Shown here piece after piece: positions 25,103-34,011 of a DNA stretch of 64,000 nucleotides. The notes under the pieces were generated by a model. It was not told where the DNA came from, made no database searches, and saw only the letters and a program-made list of their open reading frames with translations. Position numbers and translations under genes: made by a program. The stretch's first letter is position 1. The number at the start of each line of letters is the position of its first letter. The stretch lies in assembly GCA_964435305.1 (NCBI GenBank), contig CAYSZH010000003.1, positions 1 through 64,000 of the forward strand. The letters run 5' to 3'. The DNA is from Granulosicoccus sp964435305 (lineage in GTDB: Bacteria > Pseudomonadota > Gammaproteobacteria > Granulosicoccales > Granulosicoccaceae).

Positions 25103-25765
25103 ATGGATATGACAGTGAAAGATTTCCCAGTACTGGAACGAAACGAAACTGAAGGCTTGCACCGTAACTCTGATGCACCCTTGCCTGCACGGCATTCCAG
25201 CAAGGAAAACCAGAATACGCTCAAAGCTGGGAACAATCGCTCTGCCGCGGTTTTGATACCGCTGATTAAAACCAATGAGCAATGGCACATCTTGTATATT
25301 CGGCGGGCCAGCAATCAACACGACCGTCACAGTGGCCAGGTTGCCTTTCCCGGAGGGTCCGCCGAACAAAGCGATACCTCAGCTGCTAATACAGCACTAC
25401 GCGAAACGGAAGAAGAAATCGGGATAAGTGCCGATCGCATTAAAATTATTGGTGAGCTCGATGACTACTTCACTGTCAGTAATTTTCGCGTCAGACCAGT
25501 TGTAGGCATTGTGCAATGGCCATCCAACTTAAAATTACAAACAAGTGAGGTCGCACGAGCTTTCCTGATTCCGATGGCCTGGTTGCGTGACGAGCAAAAC
25601 TTCACCTTTCGCGCCCGTTCGGAAATGGACAAACAAAGCGCGAAAAAACATCCCATTATTGTGTACAACGACTACGACGATGAAACCCTGTGGGGAGCGA
25701 CTGCCAGAATGACCGTTAATTTCATCAAGGCTGTCGATGATCAGCAGATATTGCTACCCAGTTGA
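25103..25765 (+). CDS. Nudix hydrolase, CoA pyrophosphatase-like
   Basis: A 220-residue Nudix protein with the extended CoA-diphosphatase signature: I-R-R-A-S-N-Q-H-D-R-H-S-G-Q-V-A-F-P-G-G, then R-E-T-E-E-E-I-G-I as the Nudix helix. The H-x-G-Q-V-A-F-P-G-G part (UPF0035 motif) separates NudL/YeaB-type enzymes from other Nudix hydrolases. Expected reaction: cleavage of coenzyme A or its acyl forms to 3',5'-ADP and phosphopantetheine. Start at ATG 25103, 77 bases after the GNAT gene. A long N-terminal extension of about 45 residues precedes the core. Confidence 0.88.
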   Translation: MDMTVKDFPVLERNETEGLHRNSDAPLPARHSSKENQNTLKAGNNRSAAVLIPLIKTNEQWHILYIRRASNQHDRHSGQVAFPGGSAEQSDTSAANTALRETEEEIGISADRIKIIGELDDYFTVSNFRVRPVVGIVQWPSNLKLQTSEVARAFLIPMAWLRDEQNFTFRARSEMDKQSAKKHPIIVYNDYDDETLWGATARMTVNFIKAVDDQQILLPS

Positions 25766-25888
25766 TATCCGTCGTACACCTTCATTAATTAAGCCCACCA
25801 CACACTTCTTACGCTAATTCGGTCCCAGACCCAAATTCAATTGCGGGTATCGATCGATACACATCGAATAGATGTGGACGACTAAAAA

Positions 25889-27058
25889 CTATGCCTTTTC
25901 AACAGCGGCTTTTATGCGAGCAAGGCCCTTGTCCAATGTGTCGCGCGGGCACGCAAAATTCAGACGCACATAGTGAGCTTGTCCAAACTGTTCACCACTG
26001 GACAATCCAACACCATGCTGTTCGAAATAGGCAGCTACATTTTCGATACCTTTGGTTTCACTGAAGTGACTCGCATCAATCCAGGCGAGGTAGGTGGCTT
26101 CTAGTTTCTCAAGCGCCAAGCCATCAACCGAGGCAAGCACTTCCGCAATGCGCTCAAAGTTACCTTGTAGATAGTCGAGCAACGCTGTACGCCATGCCCC
26201 CCCATCACGATAAGCTGCTTCGGTTGCAACCAAAGCCAGCGGAGGCACCATGGGCACAATCGACTGGCTTGCCGATTTAAACGCCGCTCGCTTCGCATCA
26301 TTACTGATAATGGCAAAAGAGGCATTTAAACCGGCTATATTCCAGGTTTTACTGGCACTCATTAGAGTCACGATATTATCTGCCATGTCTGGGCAAGCCA
26401 CTGCTGTTGGCACATGCTTCACTGATTTATCAATCACCAGATCACAATGAATTTCATCAGAGATCATCATCATGTTGTTGGCTTCGCACAGGGCGGCAAC
26501 GGCCTTTAGCTCTTCTTGAGTAAATACCGTACCGGTTGGGTTATGTGGCGTGCACATCATGAGCATGCGAGTGGCTTCCGTACATTGCACACTCATGGCA
26601 TTGATATCGTAAGTCCATCGATCGCCTACTTTATGCAAAGGTACTTTTAAAAGGCGCTGTCGCTTGTTTTCGTGCGAATCATAAAAATGATGGTATATCG
26701 GCGGATTAACCATGATCTCGTCATCATCGGCACAGAACGCTCTGCAACTGATGGCTAAACCCGAGACCACACCAGGCAAAAACACTAACCACTCTGGCTT
26801 TATCGTCCAGCCGAATTCGTTAAGTAAAAACACCATAACGGTTTCGCGAAGGGAATCTGGTGCTACGGTATAGCCGAACATGGGATGCTCAAGTCGCGCT
26901 TGCAGGGCTTCTTGAATTGGCGGAGCAACCGGAAAGTCCATATCTGCAACCCACATGGGGAGAACATCCTCACCAGGATACTTTTCCCATTTCATGCTGC
27001 CGGTATTCTTACGGGAATAAACAGTAGAAAACAAGGCGTGATCAACGATTTCGTTCAT
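25889..27058 (-). CDS. patB: PatB/MalY-type PLP-dependent cystathionine beta-lyase
   Basis: A 389-residue fold-type I PLP enzyme. M-W-V-A-D-M-D-F near the start, the A-D-D-D-E-I-M-V-N-P-P-I-Y-H segment, C-T-P-H-N-P-T-G, I-S-D-E-I-H-C-D and the cofactor lysine in S-A-S-K-T-W-N-I-A-G-L are all MalY/PatB signatures. Probable reaction: C-S lysis of cystathionine or similar thioethers to give homocysteine, pyruvate and ammonia. It is a single gene, divergent from dodecin with a 109-base spacer. PatB and MalY-like members cannot be told apart here. Confidence 0.92.
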   Translation of the reverse strand: MNEIVDHALFSTVYSRKNTGSMKWEKYPGEDVLPMWVADMDFPVAPPIQEALQARLEHPMFGYTVAPDSLRETVMVFLLNEFGWTIKPEWLVFLPGVVSGLAISCRAFCADDDEIMVNPPIYHHFYDSHENKRQRLLKVPLHKVGDRWTYDINAMSVQCTEATRMLMMCTPHNPTGTVFTQEELKAVAALCEANNMMMISDEIHCDLVIDKSVKHVPTAVACPDMADNIVTLMSASKTWNIAGLNASFAIISNDAKRAAFKSASQSIVPMVPPLALVATEAAYRDGGAWRTALLDYLQGNFERIAEVLASVDGLALEKLEATYLAWIDASHFSETKGIENVAAYFEQHGVGLSSGEQFGQAHYVRLNFACPRDTLDKGLARIKAAVEKA

Positions 27059-27074
27059 TTTTGTATCATTTTTG

Positions 27075-27103
27075 TTGCAATCTTAAGAATATCAAGCTGT
27101 TAT
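27075..27103 (+). promoter_or_regulatory. Candidate sigma-70 promoter for dodecin
   Basis: TTGCAA at 27075-27080 and TGTTAT at 27098-27103 are separated by 17 bases, a good spacing for -35 and -10 elements, about 60 bases upstream of the dodecin start. The matches are moderate and were found by eye. Confidence 0.3.
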
Positions 27104-27167
27104 CATAATCTTTCGGCGCGAACGATTCGCGACTTTTTTAACAATTCCAATATTAGAGGATATTGCT

Positions 27168-27371
27168 ATGTCTGTAGTTAAAGTAACCGAAATTATTTCT
27201 TCGTCCGAGAAAAATTTTGATGACGCTATCACCCAGGGTGTAAAGCGTGCCAACAAAACACTTAAAAATATTAAAAGCGTTTGGGTGAAGGAACAAAAAG
27301 CCATGGTGGACGATGGCAAGATCTCAGAATACCGCGTCGCGATGAAAGTATCGTTTGTTTTAAAAGACTAA
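27168..27371 (+). CDS. Dodecin family flavin-binding protein
   Basis: A 67-residue protein with the complete dodecin sequence pattern: V-K-V-T-E-I-I-S-S-S-E at the start, the central I-K-S-V-W-V-K-E-Q-K-A tryptophan strand that stacks on flavin, and the final Y-R-V-A-M-K-V-S-F strand. Dodecins assemble as dodecameric shells that store riboflavin, FMN or FAD (bacterial type). AGAGGA lies nine bases upstream of the ATG. A 6-bp inverted repeat (27386-27391/27404-27409) lies after the stop. Confidence 0.95.
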   Translation: MSVVKVTEIISSSEKNFDDAITQGVKRANKTLKNIKSVWVKEQKAMVDDGKISEYRVAMKVSFVLKD

Positions 27372-27446
27372 TCTCGTTTTCAAATTCCCGACTGTTTAAT
27401 ATCTCGGGATTAGAACAACTTCGCTGATGTTATCGGCAAGGCTACA

Positions 27447-27470
27447 TGGGTGGTCAAGGCAGACCACCCA
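27447..27470 (-). terminator. 9-bp hairpin just after hutF
   Basis: TGGGTGGTC (27447-27455) pairs with GACCACCCA (27462-27470) around a six-base loop. It begins 3 bases past the hutF stop on the minus strand and lies 76 bases past the dodecin stop on the plus strand, so it could end both transcripts. No T run follows on either strand. Confidence 0.45.
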
Positions 27471-27472
27471 CG

Positions 27473-28864
27473 TTACAAAGATGCAAGTAGACTGGACATG
27501 GTCTGCCGATACCGCCGCTCTATAGATTCTCTATTGATATGCATACCGGCCTTTACCGTATGCAACCCACTCACCCAAACATCGGATACCAGCGAATCAT
27601 CGGCTGCAAACAGCCAGGCATCGATAAGCTGACTCTGCTCTAAGCCAACAAACGCGGTTGCGTTCTTGTCCAATGCCAGGAGGTCTGCCCGTTTACCCAC
27701 TGCGATTTGACCGGTATTTCGTTGCAAGCTCTGTGCACCACCACGAAGCGCAACTGAGTAAAGCGCCAGCCCATTCGATTTATCGGCCTTTGTCAGCACC
27801 GCTCGTGCTTTATTATGCAAGCGTTGCGAATATTCCAATGTACGTAATTCTTCGCTTAACGAAATTCTGACATTGGAGTCTGTACCCACACCCCACAAGC
27901 CACCGTATTGCTGAAAACGTTGGCCATCAAAAATTCCATCGCCCAAATTTGATTCGGTGACAGGACATAAACCAACCGTGGCACAACTACGCGCTATCGA
28001 TTGAGTTTCCTGGGCTGTCATTTGAGTGGCATGAATAAGGCACCAATCTGTTCCAATAGCTTGATTTGCCAATAACCATTCAACCGGCCGTGCACCGTAT
28101 AAAACTTTAACTTCTTCTACTTCTGCCTCCTGCTCAGCTATATGAATATGAAGTGGGCGGCCTTCTGCTAAGGAAACCATTGCTGTAAGCGATTCAGGCG
28201 TGAGCGCACGCAAGGAATGCGGTGCAATACCAAGATTAATATTGTGACCAGCAGCTGACACGCAACTTTGCAATAGCAACAACAGCTTGGTGAACGCATC
28301 CACATCATTACCAAAACGCCTCTGACCACCCTGAAGCGCGCGTCCGTCACAACCACCTTGCTCATACATGACGGGTAATAAGGTCAAGCCGATATTGCTT
28401 AGTGCAGACGCTGCAATAATTCGCTCACTCAATTCGGCAATGTTGGAGTACGGCTTACCATCAGGCTGATGATGCAGGTAATGAAATTCCCCCACATTGG
28501 CATAACCCGATTCCAGCATTTCTATCTGTGCAAAGGCTGTAATGGCTTCTATATCGTCGGGCGACAGGCGATCTAAAAATCGATACATCAGGCTGCGCCA
28601 GCTCCAAAAGGAATCTTTTGCATCCGGACCACACGCTTCGGTCATACCGGCCATCGCTCTCTGAAATGCATGACTATGCAAATTCGACATGGCGGGCAAC
28701 ACGATATCCGCATGCTCGGATGCCGTAGCGGACGAAGAGAATTGATTTGTTTTCACCTCACAGATCCGCCCATCCCTATCAATGGTAATAAGGACATCCG
28801 ACTGCCAACCCTCAGGCGTTAGGGCCTGCTTACAAAAAATCGTTTTACGATTTATATCATTCAT
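27473..28864 (-). CDS. hutF: Formimidoylglutamate deiminase HutF
   Basis: A 463-residue amidohydrolase-superfamily enzyme. The start at 28864 makes a four-base ATGA overlap with the upstream EamA gene; a longer frame exists inside that gene. Metal and substrate motifs: L-H-S-H-A-F-Q-R-A-M-A-G-M-T-E near residue 70, H-I-H-I-A-E-Q-E-A-E-V and the late G-T-D-S-N-V-R-I-S. HutF converts N-formimidoyl-L-glutamate to N-formylglutamate in the five-step histidine degradation route. No other hut gene is in the window, so the rest of the pathway must be elsewhere. Confidence 0.9.
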   Translation of the reverse strand: MNDINRKTIFCKQALTPEGWQSDVLITIDRDGRICEVKTNQFSSSATASEHADIVLPAMSNLHSHAFQRAMAGMTEACGPDAKDSFWSWRSLMYRFLDRLSPDDIEAITAFAQIEMLESGYANVGEFHYLHHQPDGKPYSNIAELSERIIAASALSNIGLTLLPVMYEQGGCDGRALQGGQRRFGNDVDAFTKLLLLLQSCVSAAGHNINLGIAPHSLRALTPESLTAMVSLAEGRPLHIHIAEQEAEVEEVKVLYGARPVEWLLANQAIGTDWCLIHATQMTAQETQSIARSCATVGLCPVTESNLGDGIFDGQRFQQYGGLWGVGTDSNVRISLSEELRTLEYSQRLHNKARAVLTKADKSNGLALYSVALRGGAQSLQRNTGQIAVGKRADLLALDKNATAFVGLEQSQLIDAWLFAADDSLVSDVWVSGLHTVKAGMHINRESIERRYRQTMSSLLASL

Positions 28865-29802
28865 GCAATGCGCAGAAATAGCCTTATTGTTTTTCGTCCA
28901 ACAACAATAACGTTGCCCAATAGCACCAACACAACACCTATTACAGACATGGCTGTCCATTCAAAGTTTTCGTATCGCGTACTCAGCGCCAAGGCGACAA
29001 TCGGAAATAACACAGTGGCATAGGCAGCTTTGTCGGCACCAATTCTTCCTACAAGGGTTAAATAGGTGCCAAAAGCGATTACCGATCCAAACACAGCCAA
29101 ATAGAGAAGTGAAAGGGAGTAGGCCATGGACCATTGAAAAGAAAACGCAGCGCCAGATGCGATGCTATAGAAAAACAGCAATAAGCAACCGTATAACATA
29201 CCCCAGGCATTCGATTGCAAAACCGGTATTCCACTGCGCTGGTTGCGCGCTGATAATATATTGCCTAATGAGGCGCAATAGGTTGCAAGCAGCCCCAACG
29301 CAAGGCCTTTAATGACATTGCCTGATGCCAGATTTTCGCGAGCAGCAATAAGCTCATGACCGAATACAAGAGAAATACCAAGCAAACCAAATAAAGCACC
29401 CAAAACCACAAGGGGGCGCACAGCTTGTTTTAAAAACAAGGCACTATTAAAAATATTCATGGCAATCATGGTGGAGAAAACTACAGCGACAAGACCCGAT
29501 GCAATGTAACCGGTACACCAATAAAACAGCAGATAATTAAGACTGAATAAAAACAGGCCCTGCAGAGCCATAAATAAATGATCTTTTAACTTAAATCGCA
29601 TGGCGCTACGCCGAATTATGCACACACACATCAAGATGAGTGCGGCCAGGGCATATCGATAAAACAGCGATACAGCCTCCGAAATATCACCTAATTGAAA
29701 TGTAATGGCAAACCAGGTTGTGCCCCAAATAAGCACGGTTGCCGTATACAGCAGTAGTTGTTGCATTAACTTATGATTTAAAAGTGCCGCCTTTGGCAGC
29801 AC
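28861..29802 (-). CDS. EamA-family drug/metabolite transporter
   Basis: A 313-residue protein with ten predicted membrane helices and two EamA repeats (residues about 15-140 and 160-295). The first repeat contains I-W-G-T-T-W-F-A-I and the loop R-Y-A-L-A-A-L-I; the second ends with a hydrophobic run followed by a short basic tail. Its last codons overlap the hutF start by four bases, suggesting a shared transcript and perhaps export or uptake linked to histidine or glutamate derivatives (inference). It is the first of three EamA modules in the window. Confidence 0.88.
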   Translation of the reverse strand: MLPKAALLNHKLMQQLLLYTATVLIWGTTWFAITFQLGDISEAVSLFYRYALAALILMCVCIIRRSAMRFKLKDHLFMALQGLFLFSLNYLLFYWCTGYIASGLVAVVFSTMIAMNIFNSALFLKQAVRPLVVLGALFGLLGISLVFGHELIAARENLASGNVIKGLALGLLATYCASLGNILSARNQRSGIPVLQSNAWGMLYGCLLLFFYSIASGAAFSFQWSMAYSLSLLYLAVFGSVIAFGTYLTLVGRIGADKAAYATVLFPIVALALSTRYENFEWTAMSVIGVVLVLLGNVIVVGRKTIRLFLRIA

Positions 29803-29831
29803 GTTACACGAAAAACTGATACAACAAGCTT

Positions 29832-30560
29832 GTGAGCCTAATTAAATTCATCAATGCGCAGCAACTATCGCCGCCCGCAAACAACGATCAGTCGCTGTTT
29901 CGGGCTACGCACGCCAGACTCGACTTTTTAAAGCGCTATGTAGCCAACAAAAAGCCATCGAAGCAGTCATCAAATGGGCGCGAGAATCCGTTCGGCGTGC
30001 TGTATGCCTTTATGCTTATCCTGGTACTTCAAGCCTGCGAAAACTCGTCAGTACAGCTCTGTGGCGAATTCGCCTGTGTCGCATTCGATGGCACTCGATG
30101 CGAAGGCAATGACTGCGCACAGCCTCGCGCCTGCGAATCTGCCAGCAGCATTCGAGACCGCGCACCGGCCATTTTAAATGAGCTGCGAGTGGCTCAACGA
30201 CGCTGCAATAATGTGGCTCAAAGTACGACATTGCTGGTTTGGGATAACAATTTAAGTGAAGCCAGCACCCGCCACAGTCGGGATATGGCAAATTTCAACT
30301 TTGACTCTTTCACAGGCTCTGATGGTAGCTCCTCCCGCGACAGAGCAAACGATGCCGGCGTTTTCGCCTCACAAATAGTAGAAAGTGTAGGGCGCGGCCC
30401 ACAAACCAGTGCAGAGATGATCAACACCTGGCTAGAGATACCCACCGATTGCGGGCAGCTTCTTAACCCTCAATTTACTCGAGTCGCGATGGCCTGCAGT
30501 GCCTCTTCACAAAACGGCGTTGGCCCGTTCTGGTCCCTATTGTTGGCAAGTCCCGAATAA
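29832..30560 (+). CDS. CAP/SCP-domain extracellular protein, probable lipoprotein
   Basis: A 242-residue protein whose C-terminal ~125 residues form a CAP (SCP/PR1-like) domain: L-V-W-D-N-N-L-S-E-A-S-T-R-H-S-R-D-M-A, an I-V-E-S-V-G-R-G-P block and N-P-Q-F-T-R-V-A-M-A. A hydrophobic stretch ending L-V-L-Q-A-C (C69) looks like a lipobox, but about 40 residues precede it and no good alternative start lies closer, so either the GTG start at 29832 is wrong or the signal has a long n-region. A cysteine-rich segment (residues about 76-105) follows. Function unknown. Confidence 0.75.
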   Translation: MSLIKFINAQQLSPPANNDQSLFRATHARLDFLKRYVANKKPSKQSSNGRENPFGVLYAFMLILVLQACENSSVQLCGEFACVAFDGTRCEGNDCAQPRACESASSIRDRAPAILNELRVAQRRCNNVAQSTTLLVWDNNLSEASTRHSRDMANFNFDSFTGSDGSSSRDRANDAGVFASQIVESVGRGPQTSAEMINTWLEIPTDCGQLLNPQFTRVAMACSASSQNGVGPFWSLLLASPE

Positions 30561-30643
30561 CGATTGTTCCGCCAATACGCCCTTTAGTGCGCCAAACCCT
30601 ATAAAATAGCGGATTAACTTGCTATTCATTCTAAAGTGCTGCC

Positions 30644-32239
30644 GTGATCTCTACTGCCAACCTGACCATTCAGTTCGGTGCAAAACCGCTGTTCGACAAC
30701 GTCTCTATCAAATTTGGTGAAGGCAATCGCTACGGACTAATCGGTGCCAACGGCAGCGGTAAATCCACATTCATGAAAATATTGGGCGGTGAGTTAGAGC
30801 CCACTCATGGCAACGTTATGCTCGAACCTGATCGTCGCTTTGCAATGTTAAAGCAGGATCAGTTTGCCTATGAAGAATTCAGCGTGCTCAACACAGTCAT
30901 TATGGGTTACGACGATCTGTGGAAAATCCAGCAAGAGCGTGAGCGAATTTACTCATTACCAGAAATGAGCGAAGAGGAAGGCATGGCCGTAGCGGAACTT
31001 GAAGTGCAGTTTGCTGAATTGGATGGTTACTCGGCAGAGGCGCGTGCCGGAGAGCTGCTACTGGGTGCCGGTATACCACTTGAGCTACACAACGGCCCAA
31101 TGAGCGAAGTGGCGCCGGGTGAAAAACTGCGCGTGCTGTTAGCCCAGGCCTTGTTTTCAGATCCAGATTTACTGTTGCTCGATGAACCTACCAACAACCT
31201 GGATATCAACACCATACGCTGGCTTGAAGATGTATTGAATGAGCGAAACAGCACCATGATTATTATTTCGCACGATCGGCATTTTCTTAATTCGGTTTGC
31301 ACCCATATGGCCGATTTGGATTATGGAGCTATTCAACTCTACCCCGGTAATTACGACGATTTTATGATGGCTTCAACCCAGGCTCGTGAGCGTCTGTATG
31401 CTGATAACGCAAAAAAGAAAGCACAAATTGCCGACCTTCAAGCCTTTGTACAACGATTTAAAGCCAATAAGTCTAAGGCACGCCAAGCCACCTCAAGACA
31501 AAAGCAGATTGAAAAACTGCAGATAGAAAAAATCAAACCATCCAGCCGGCAAAACCCTTACATTCGCTTCGAAGTGGAGAAAAAACTGTTTCGAAACGCT
31601 ATCGAAATTGAAAAGATGCAAGCTGGCTACGAAACCGAGGTGGTATTGGACAAGCTTGGGCTGATGATTGAAGCCGGTGAAAAAGTGGGCATTATTGGGC
31701 CCAACGGTATTGGCAAATCAACACTATTGAAAACACTGGTTGGCGATGTGGAACCCAAGAGCGGAACAATAAAAATCACAGAAAACGCCAAGATCGGTTA
31801 CTTTGCGCAAGATCATGCCGAAGATTTTTCCAAAAGCACGTCCATTATCGACTGGATGAGCCAATGGGGAACCGAAGAACACGATGAACAGGAAATTCGC
31901 GGCATCCTTGGACGTCTTTTATTTAACAAAGATGATATTAAAAAGCCGGTTAATGTGGTCTCAGGGGGCGAGCAAGGCCGATTGTTGTTTGGCAAACTGA
32001 TGATGCAATCGCCCAATATCATGATATTGGATGAGCCCACCAATCACCTGGACATGGAATCTATCGAATCATTGAACCTGGCGATGCATCTTTATGATGG
32101 CACGGTGATTTTCGTCAGCCACGATAGAGAGTTTGTAAGCTCCCTCGCTAATCGTATAATCGAACTAGGTGAAGGCCACAATGTGACCGATTATCGTGGC
32201 AACTACGAAGATTACCTTTTAAGTCAGGGCATCGAATAG
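30644..32239 (+). CDS. ybiT: ABC-F family ATPase YbiT
   Basis: A 531-residue soluble protein with two ABC ATPase domains. Walker A motifs G-A-N-G-S-G-K-S-T and G-P-N-G-I-G-K-S-T, Walker B L-L-L-D-E-P-T-N-N-L-D and M-I-L-D-E-P-T-N-H-L-D are all intact, with a charged linker rich in A-R-Q-A-T-S-R-Q-K. The N terminus (ST-ANLTIQFGAKPLFDN) and overall length match YbiT rather than Uup or EttA. ABC-F proteins bind the ribosome E site and influence elongation. Translation starts at GTG 30644; an internal hairpin spans its stop codon. Confidence 0.94.
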   Translation: MISTANLTIQFGAKPLFDNVSIKFGEGNRYGLIGANGSGKSTFMKILGGELEPTHGNVMLEPDRRFAMLKQDQFAYEEFSVLNTVIMGYDDLWKIQQERERIYSLPEMSEEEGMAVAELEVQFAELDGYSAEARAGELLLGAGIPLELHNGPMSEVAPGEKLRVLLAQALFSDPDLLLLDEPTNNLDINTIRWLEDVLNERNSTMIIISHDRHFLNSVCTHMADLDYGAIQLYPGNYDDFMMASTQARERLYADNAKKKAQIADLQAFVQRFKANKSKARQATSRQKQIEKLQIEKIKPSSRQNPYIRFEVEKKLFRNAIEIEKMQAGYETEVVLDKLGLMIEAGEKVGIIGPNGIGKSTLLKTLVGDVEPKSGTIKITENAKIGYFAQDHAEDFSKSTSIIDWMSQWGTEEHDEQEIRGILGRLLFNKDDIKKPVNVVSGGEQGRLLFGKLMMQSPNIMILDEPTNHLDMESIESLNLAMHLYDGTVIFVSHDREFVSSLANRIIELGEGHNVTDYRGNYEDYLLSQGIE

Positions 32240-32248
32240 CTCGATGCC
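32228..32248. terminator. 8-bp hairpin spanning the ybiT stop codon
   Basis: GGCATCGA (32228-32235) and TCGATGCC (32241-32248) pair around a five-base loop that contains the TAG stop at 32237-32239. TT and later TTT follow on the plus strand. It lies between the convergent ybiT and pilE genes and could end both; the T tract is weak. Confidence 0.4.
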
Positions 32249-32255
32249 TTCAGCT

Positions 32256-32690
32256 TTACCAACACTTACCGGGTGTTGCACTGAAGCTGCCAGACACAGC
32301 CTTGATTTCAGAAGAACTGAAAGTGTAAGTCCCGCATTCGGTGTCATTTGCTTGTACACCACCAGCAACCGGTGTGGCAGTGAGTAAAAAATCCGTTGCT
32401 GAATTGTTGCTTACACTTATCGTATAAAGCCCTTCATCGGAGGGTGCTGTATCAGCTGTACCAAAGCCAAGTTCAGACATTTTTGTTGCGTAGCGGTTGT
32501 ACTCAGAGAAAAAGCGCACTTGCTCGCCGGCTGCTTTTGTCAATATCACAACCGCATCTGCACGCCGCGTACGCTCGGCATACTTACCATAAGACGGAAC
32601 GGCAACAGCGGCAACGATACCGACAATCGCAACAACGATCAAAAGCTCAATAAGAGAGAACCCGCGTTGCCTTGTCTTGATTGTCATCAT
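32256..32690 (-). CDS. pilE: Type IV pilin PilE-like
   Basis: About 144 residues if started at ATG 32690 (AGAGAG upstream), although a GTG at 32708 overlaps the pilW stop by one base. The class III signal sequence reads Q-R-G-F-S-L-I-E-L-L-I-V-V-A-I-V-G-I, with cleavage after G and the required Glu at +5. The C-terminal part has the C-G-T-Y ... P-G-K-C-W disulfide loop of PilE-type minor pilins. It is the last gene in a fimT-pilV-pilW-pilE operon and should be incorporated into the type IV pilus or its tip complex. Confidence 0.88.
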   Translation of the reverse strand: MMTIKTRQRGFSLIELLIVVAIVGIVAAVAVPSYGKYAERTRRADAVVILTKAAGEQVRFFSEYNRYATKMSELGFGTADTAPSDEGLYTISVSNNSATDFLLTATPVAGGVQANDTECGTYTFSSSEIKAVSGSFSATPGKCW

Positions 32691-32707
32691 TTTCATCTCT
32701 CTTTTCA

Positions 32708-33415
32708 CTAGTTAATCATTGCTCTACTGGCTTCACCGTTACGCAGTATCACCGTACTACTGAAAACGTTTCGGGCCGTTTTATCATTGGTGGTGAACTC
32801 ACGATCGAGCACAACATGTGTTTCCTCGCCCGCGCGTGTGCGAATTGGCGTGCCCGATGTCACTAAAATACCAATTCGGATCGCAACCAGTTCGTTGTTG
32901 TTTATGGAGGTGTCGTGGGGAACAAATTTCTCTGGCACTTTATCACCGTCTGTATCAAGGCCCCATAGAAATCTCATCTGCTCGACGTTTTCTATTATTG
33001 GCATTGCGGGAGCGCCAGCATTGCCAGTGCAAGTGATAACCTCATTAGCGGCGTCAAGCGCATAGGTGTTCACAGCAATTCCACCAAAGGCTGCTGTGTC
33101 AGCCCCGGTACAGTCAATATTTCGCTCTATGCGCACAACCACACTGGCATCGTTACTGGCGGCGATATCGAATGGATCAAGATCACCATCGTTTGAATAT
33201 CCAGCCAGTTGTAACCCTTGTTTTAGTGTGGCGATTCCGTAACGCCCATTCTCCTGCATGCTTTGCAGGCCTTCACTAAACGACGACGATTTTGTGGTGC
33301 CAACATAGGTATTAAAAACAGCACTGACTACAATCAGACCCAGCACTAGCGCTATCATCAATTCAATCAATGACAGACCGTGCTGTTTGTGCATATGCAT
33401 GCTTTGTCTTTTCAC
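32708..33415 (-). CDS. pilW: Type IV pilus minor pilin PilW
   Basis: A 235-residue protein with the prepilin signal H-G-L-S-L-I-E-L-M-I-A-L-V-L-G-L near residue 13, the expected Glu+5 and a long hydrophobic helix. The body has N-G-R-Y-G-I-A-T-L, common in PilW, and a Ca-binding-like D-T-D-G-D-K segment. It overlaps pilV by four bases and pilE (GTG start) by one. PilW helps prime pilus assembly in the minor-pilin complex. Confidence 0.88.
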   Translation of the reverse strand: MKRQSMHMHKQHGLSLIELMIALVLGLIVVSAVFNTYVGTTKSSSFSEGLQSMQENGRYGIATLKQGLQLAGYSNDGDLDPFDIAASNDASVVVRIERNIDCTGADTAAFGGIAVNTYALDAANEVITCTGNAGAPAMPIIENVEQMRFLWGLDTDGDKVPEKFVPHDTSINNNELVAIRIGILVTSGTPIRTRAGEETHVVLDREFTTNDKTARNVFSSTVILRNGEASRAMIN

Positions 33416-34011
33416 GGCTTTAACCTCACCTGCACCATACGCGTCACGAACTCATCGTTATTGGTTCTTGATCTGCCTTCTGCCCAGGACACGGTAATCT
33501 GATAATCAGAATCGGCTTCACAAGGTGTGGACAAGCATGTGACACTTAAATTACCGCTAGGCAAGGTCCCTAGAACACCATCCTTAGCACCATCACTGCC
33601 AAGGTCGCCACAAGACATCGTAAATAAATCAAAAGCCGCTAATTGTTCAGGGTTGCAATCCGCCGCATTGGCGTTAACGGGTGATGCCTGACAATAAGGA
33701 GCAGGCGGTGTATCACACGAAAGCGATGCCGAATCAAAGCCAGCATAAGCAAGCGATTCAACAGCTTCGGTATTTAATCGAATCCGGCCAGACATGCCTT
33801 GCACGTATAGCAAAGCTTTGGTTCGATTAAAACCGCCTGAGCTGTGCTTCATGCCTGTTAATTGAAGGCTTGCCATTCCCAGAACGCCAAATGAAACGAC
33901 AACCAATGCAATCAGCACTTCAAGAATACCAATGCCTCGCTGATTACTTTTTGACTGAAGGGAAATACCCTGCTGCCATTTGCGATGCTGTTTTAGTCTT
34001 TTATTGTTCAT
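33412..34011 (-). CDS. pilV: Type IV pilus minor pilin PilV
   Basis: A 199-residue protein with R-G-I-G-I-L-E-V-L-I-A-L-V-V-V-S-F-G-V-L-G-M-A near residue 26: cleavage after the Gly, Glu+5 and the G-V-L-G-M motif that is characteristic of PilV. The preceding basic leader (KRLKQHRKWQQG) is long. Four cysteines in the body may form disulfides in the periplasm. It overlaps both neighbours by four bases. Confidence 0.88.
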   Translation of the reverse strand: MNNKRLKQHRKWQQGISLQSKSNQRGIGILEVLIALVVVSFGVLGMASLQLTGMKHSSGGFNRTKALLYVQGMSGRIRLNTEAVESLAYAGFDSASLSCDTPPAPYCQASPVNANAADCNPEQLAAFDLFTMSCGDLGSDGAKDGVLGTLPSGNLSVTCLSTPCEADSDYQITVSWAEGRSRTNNDEFVTRMVQVRLKP

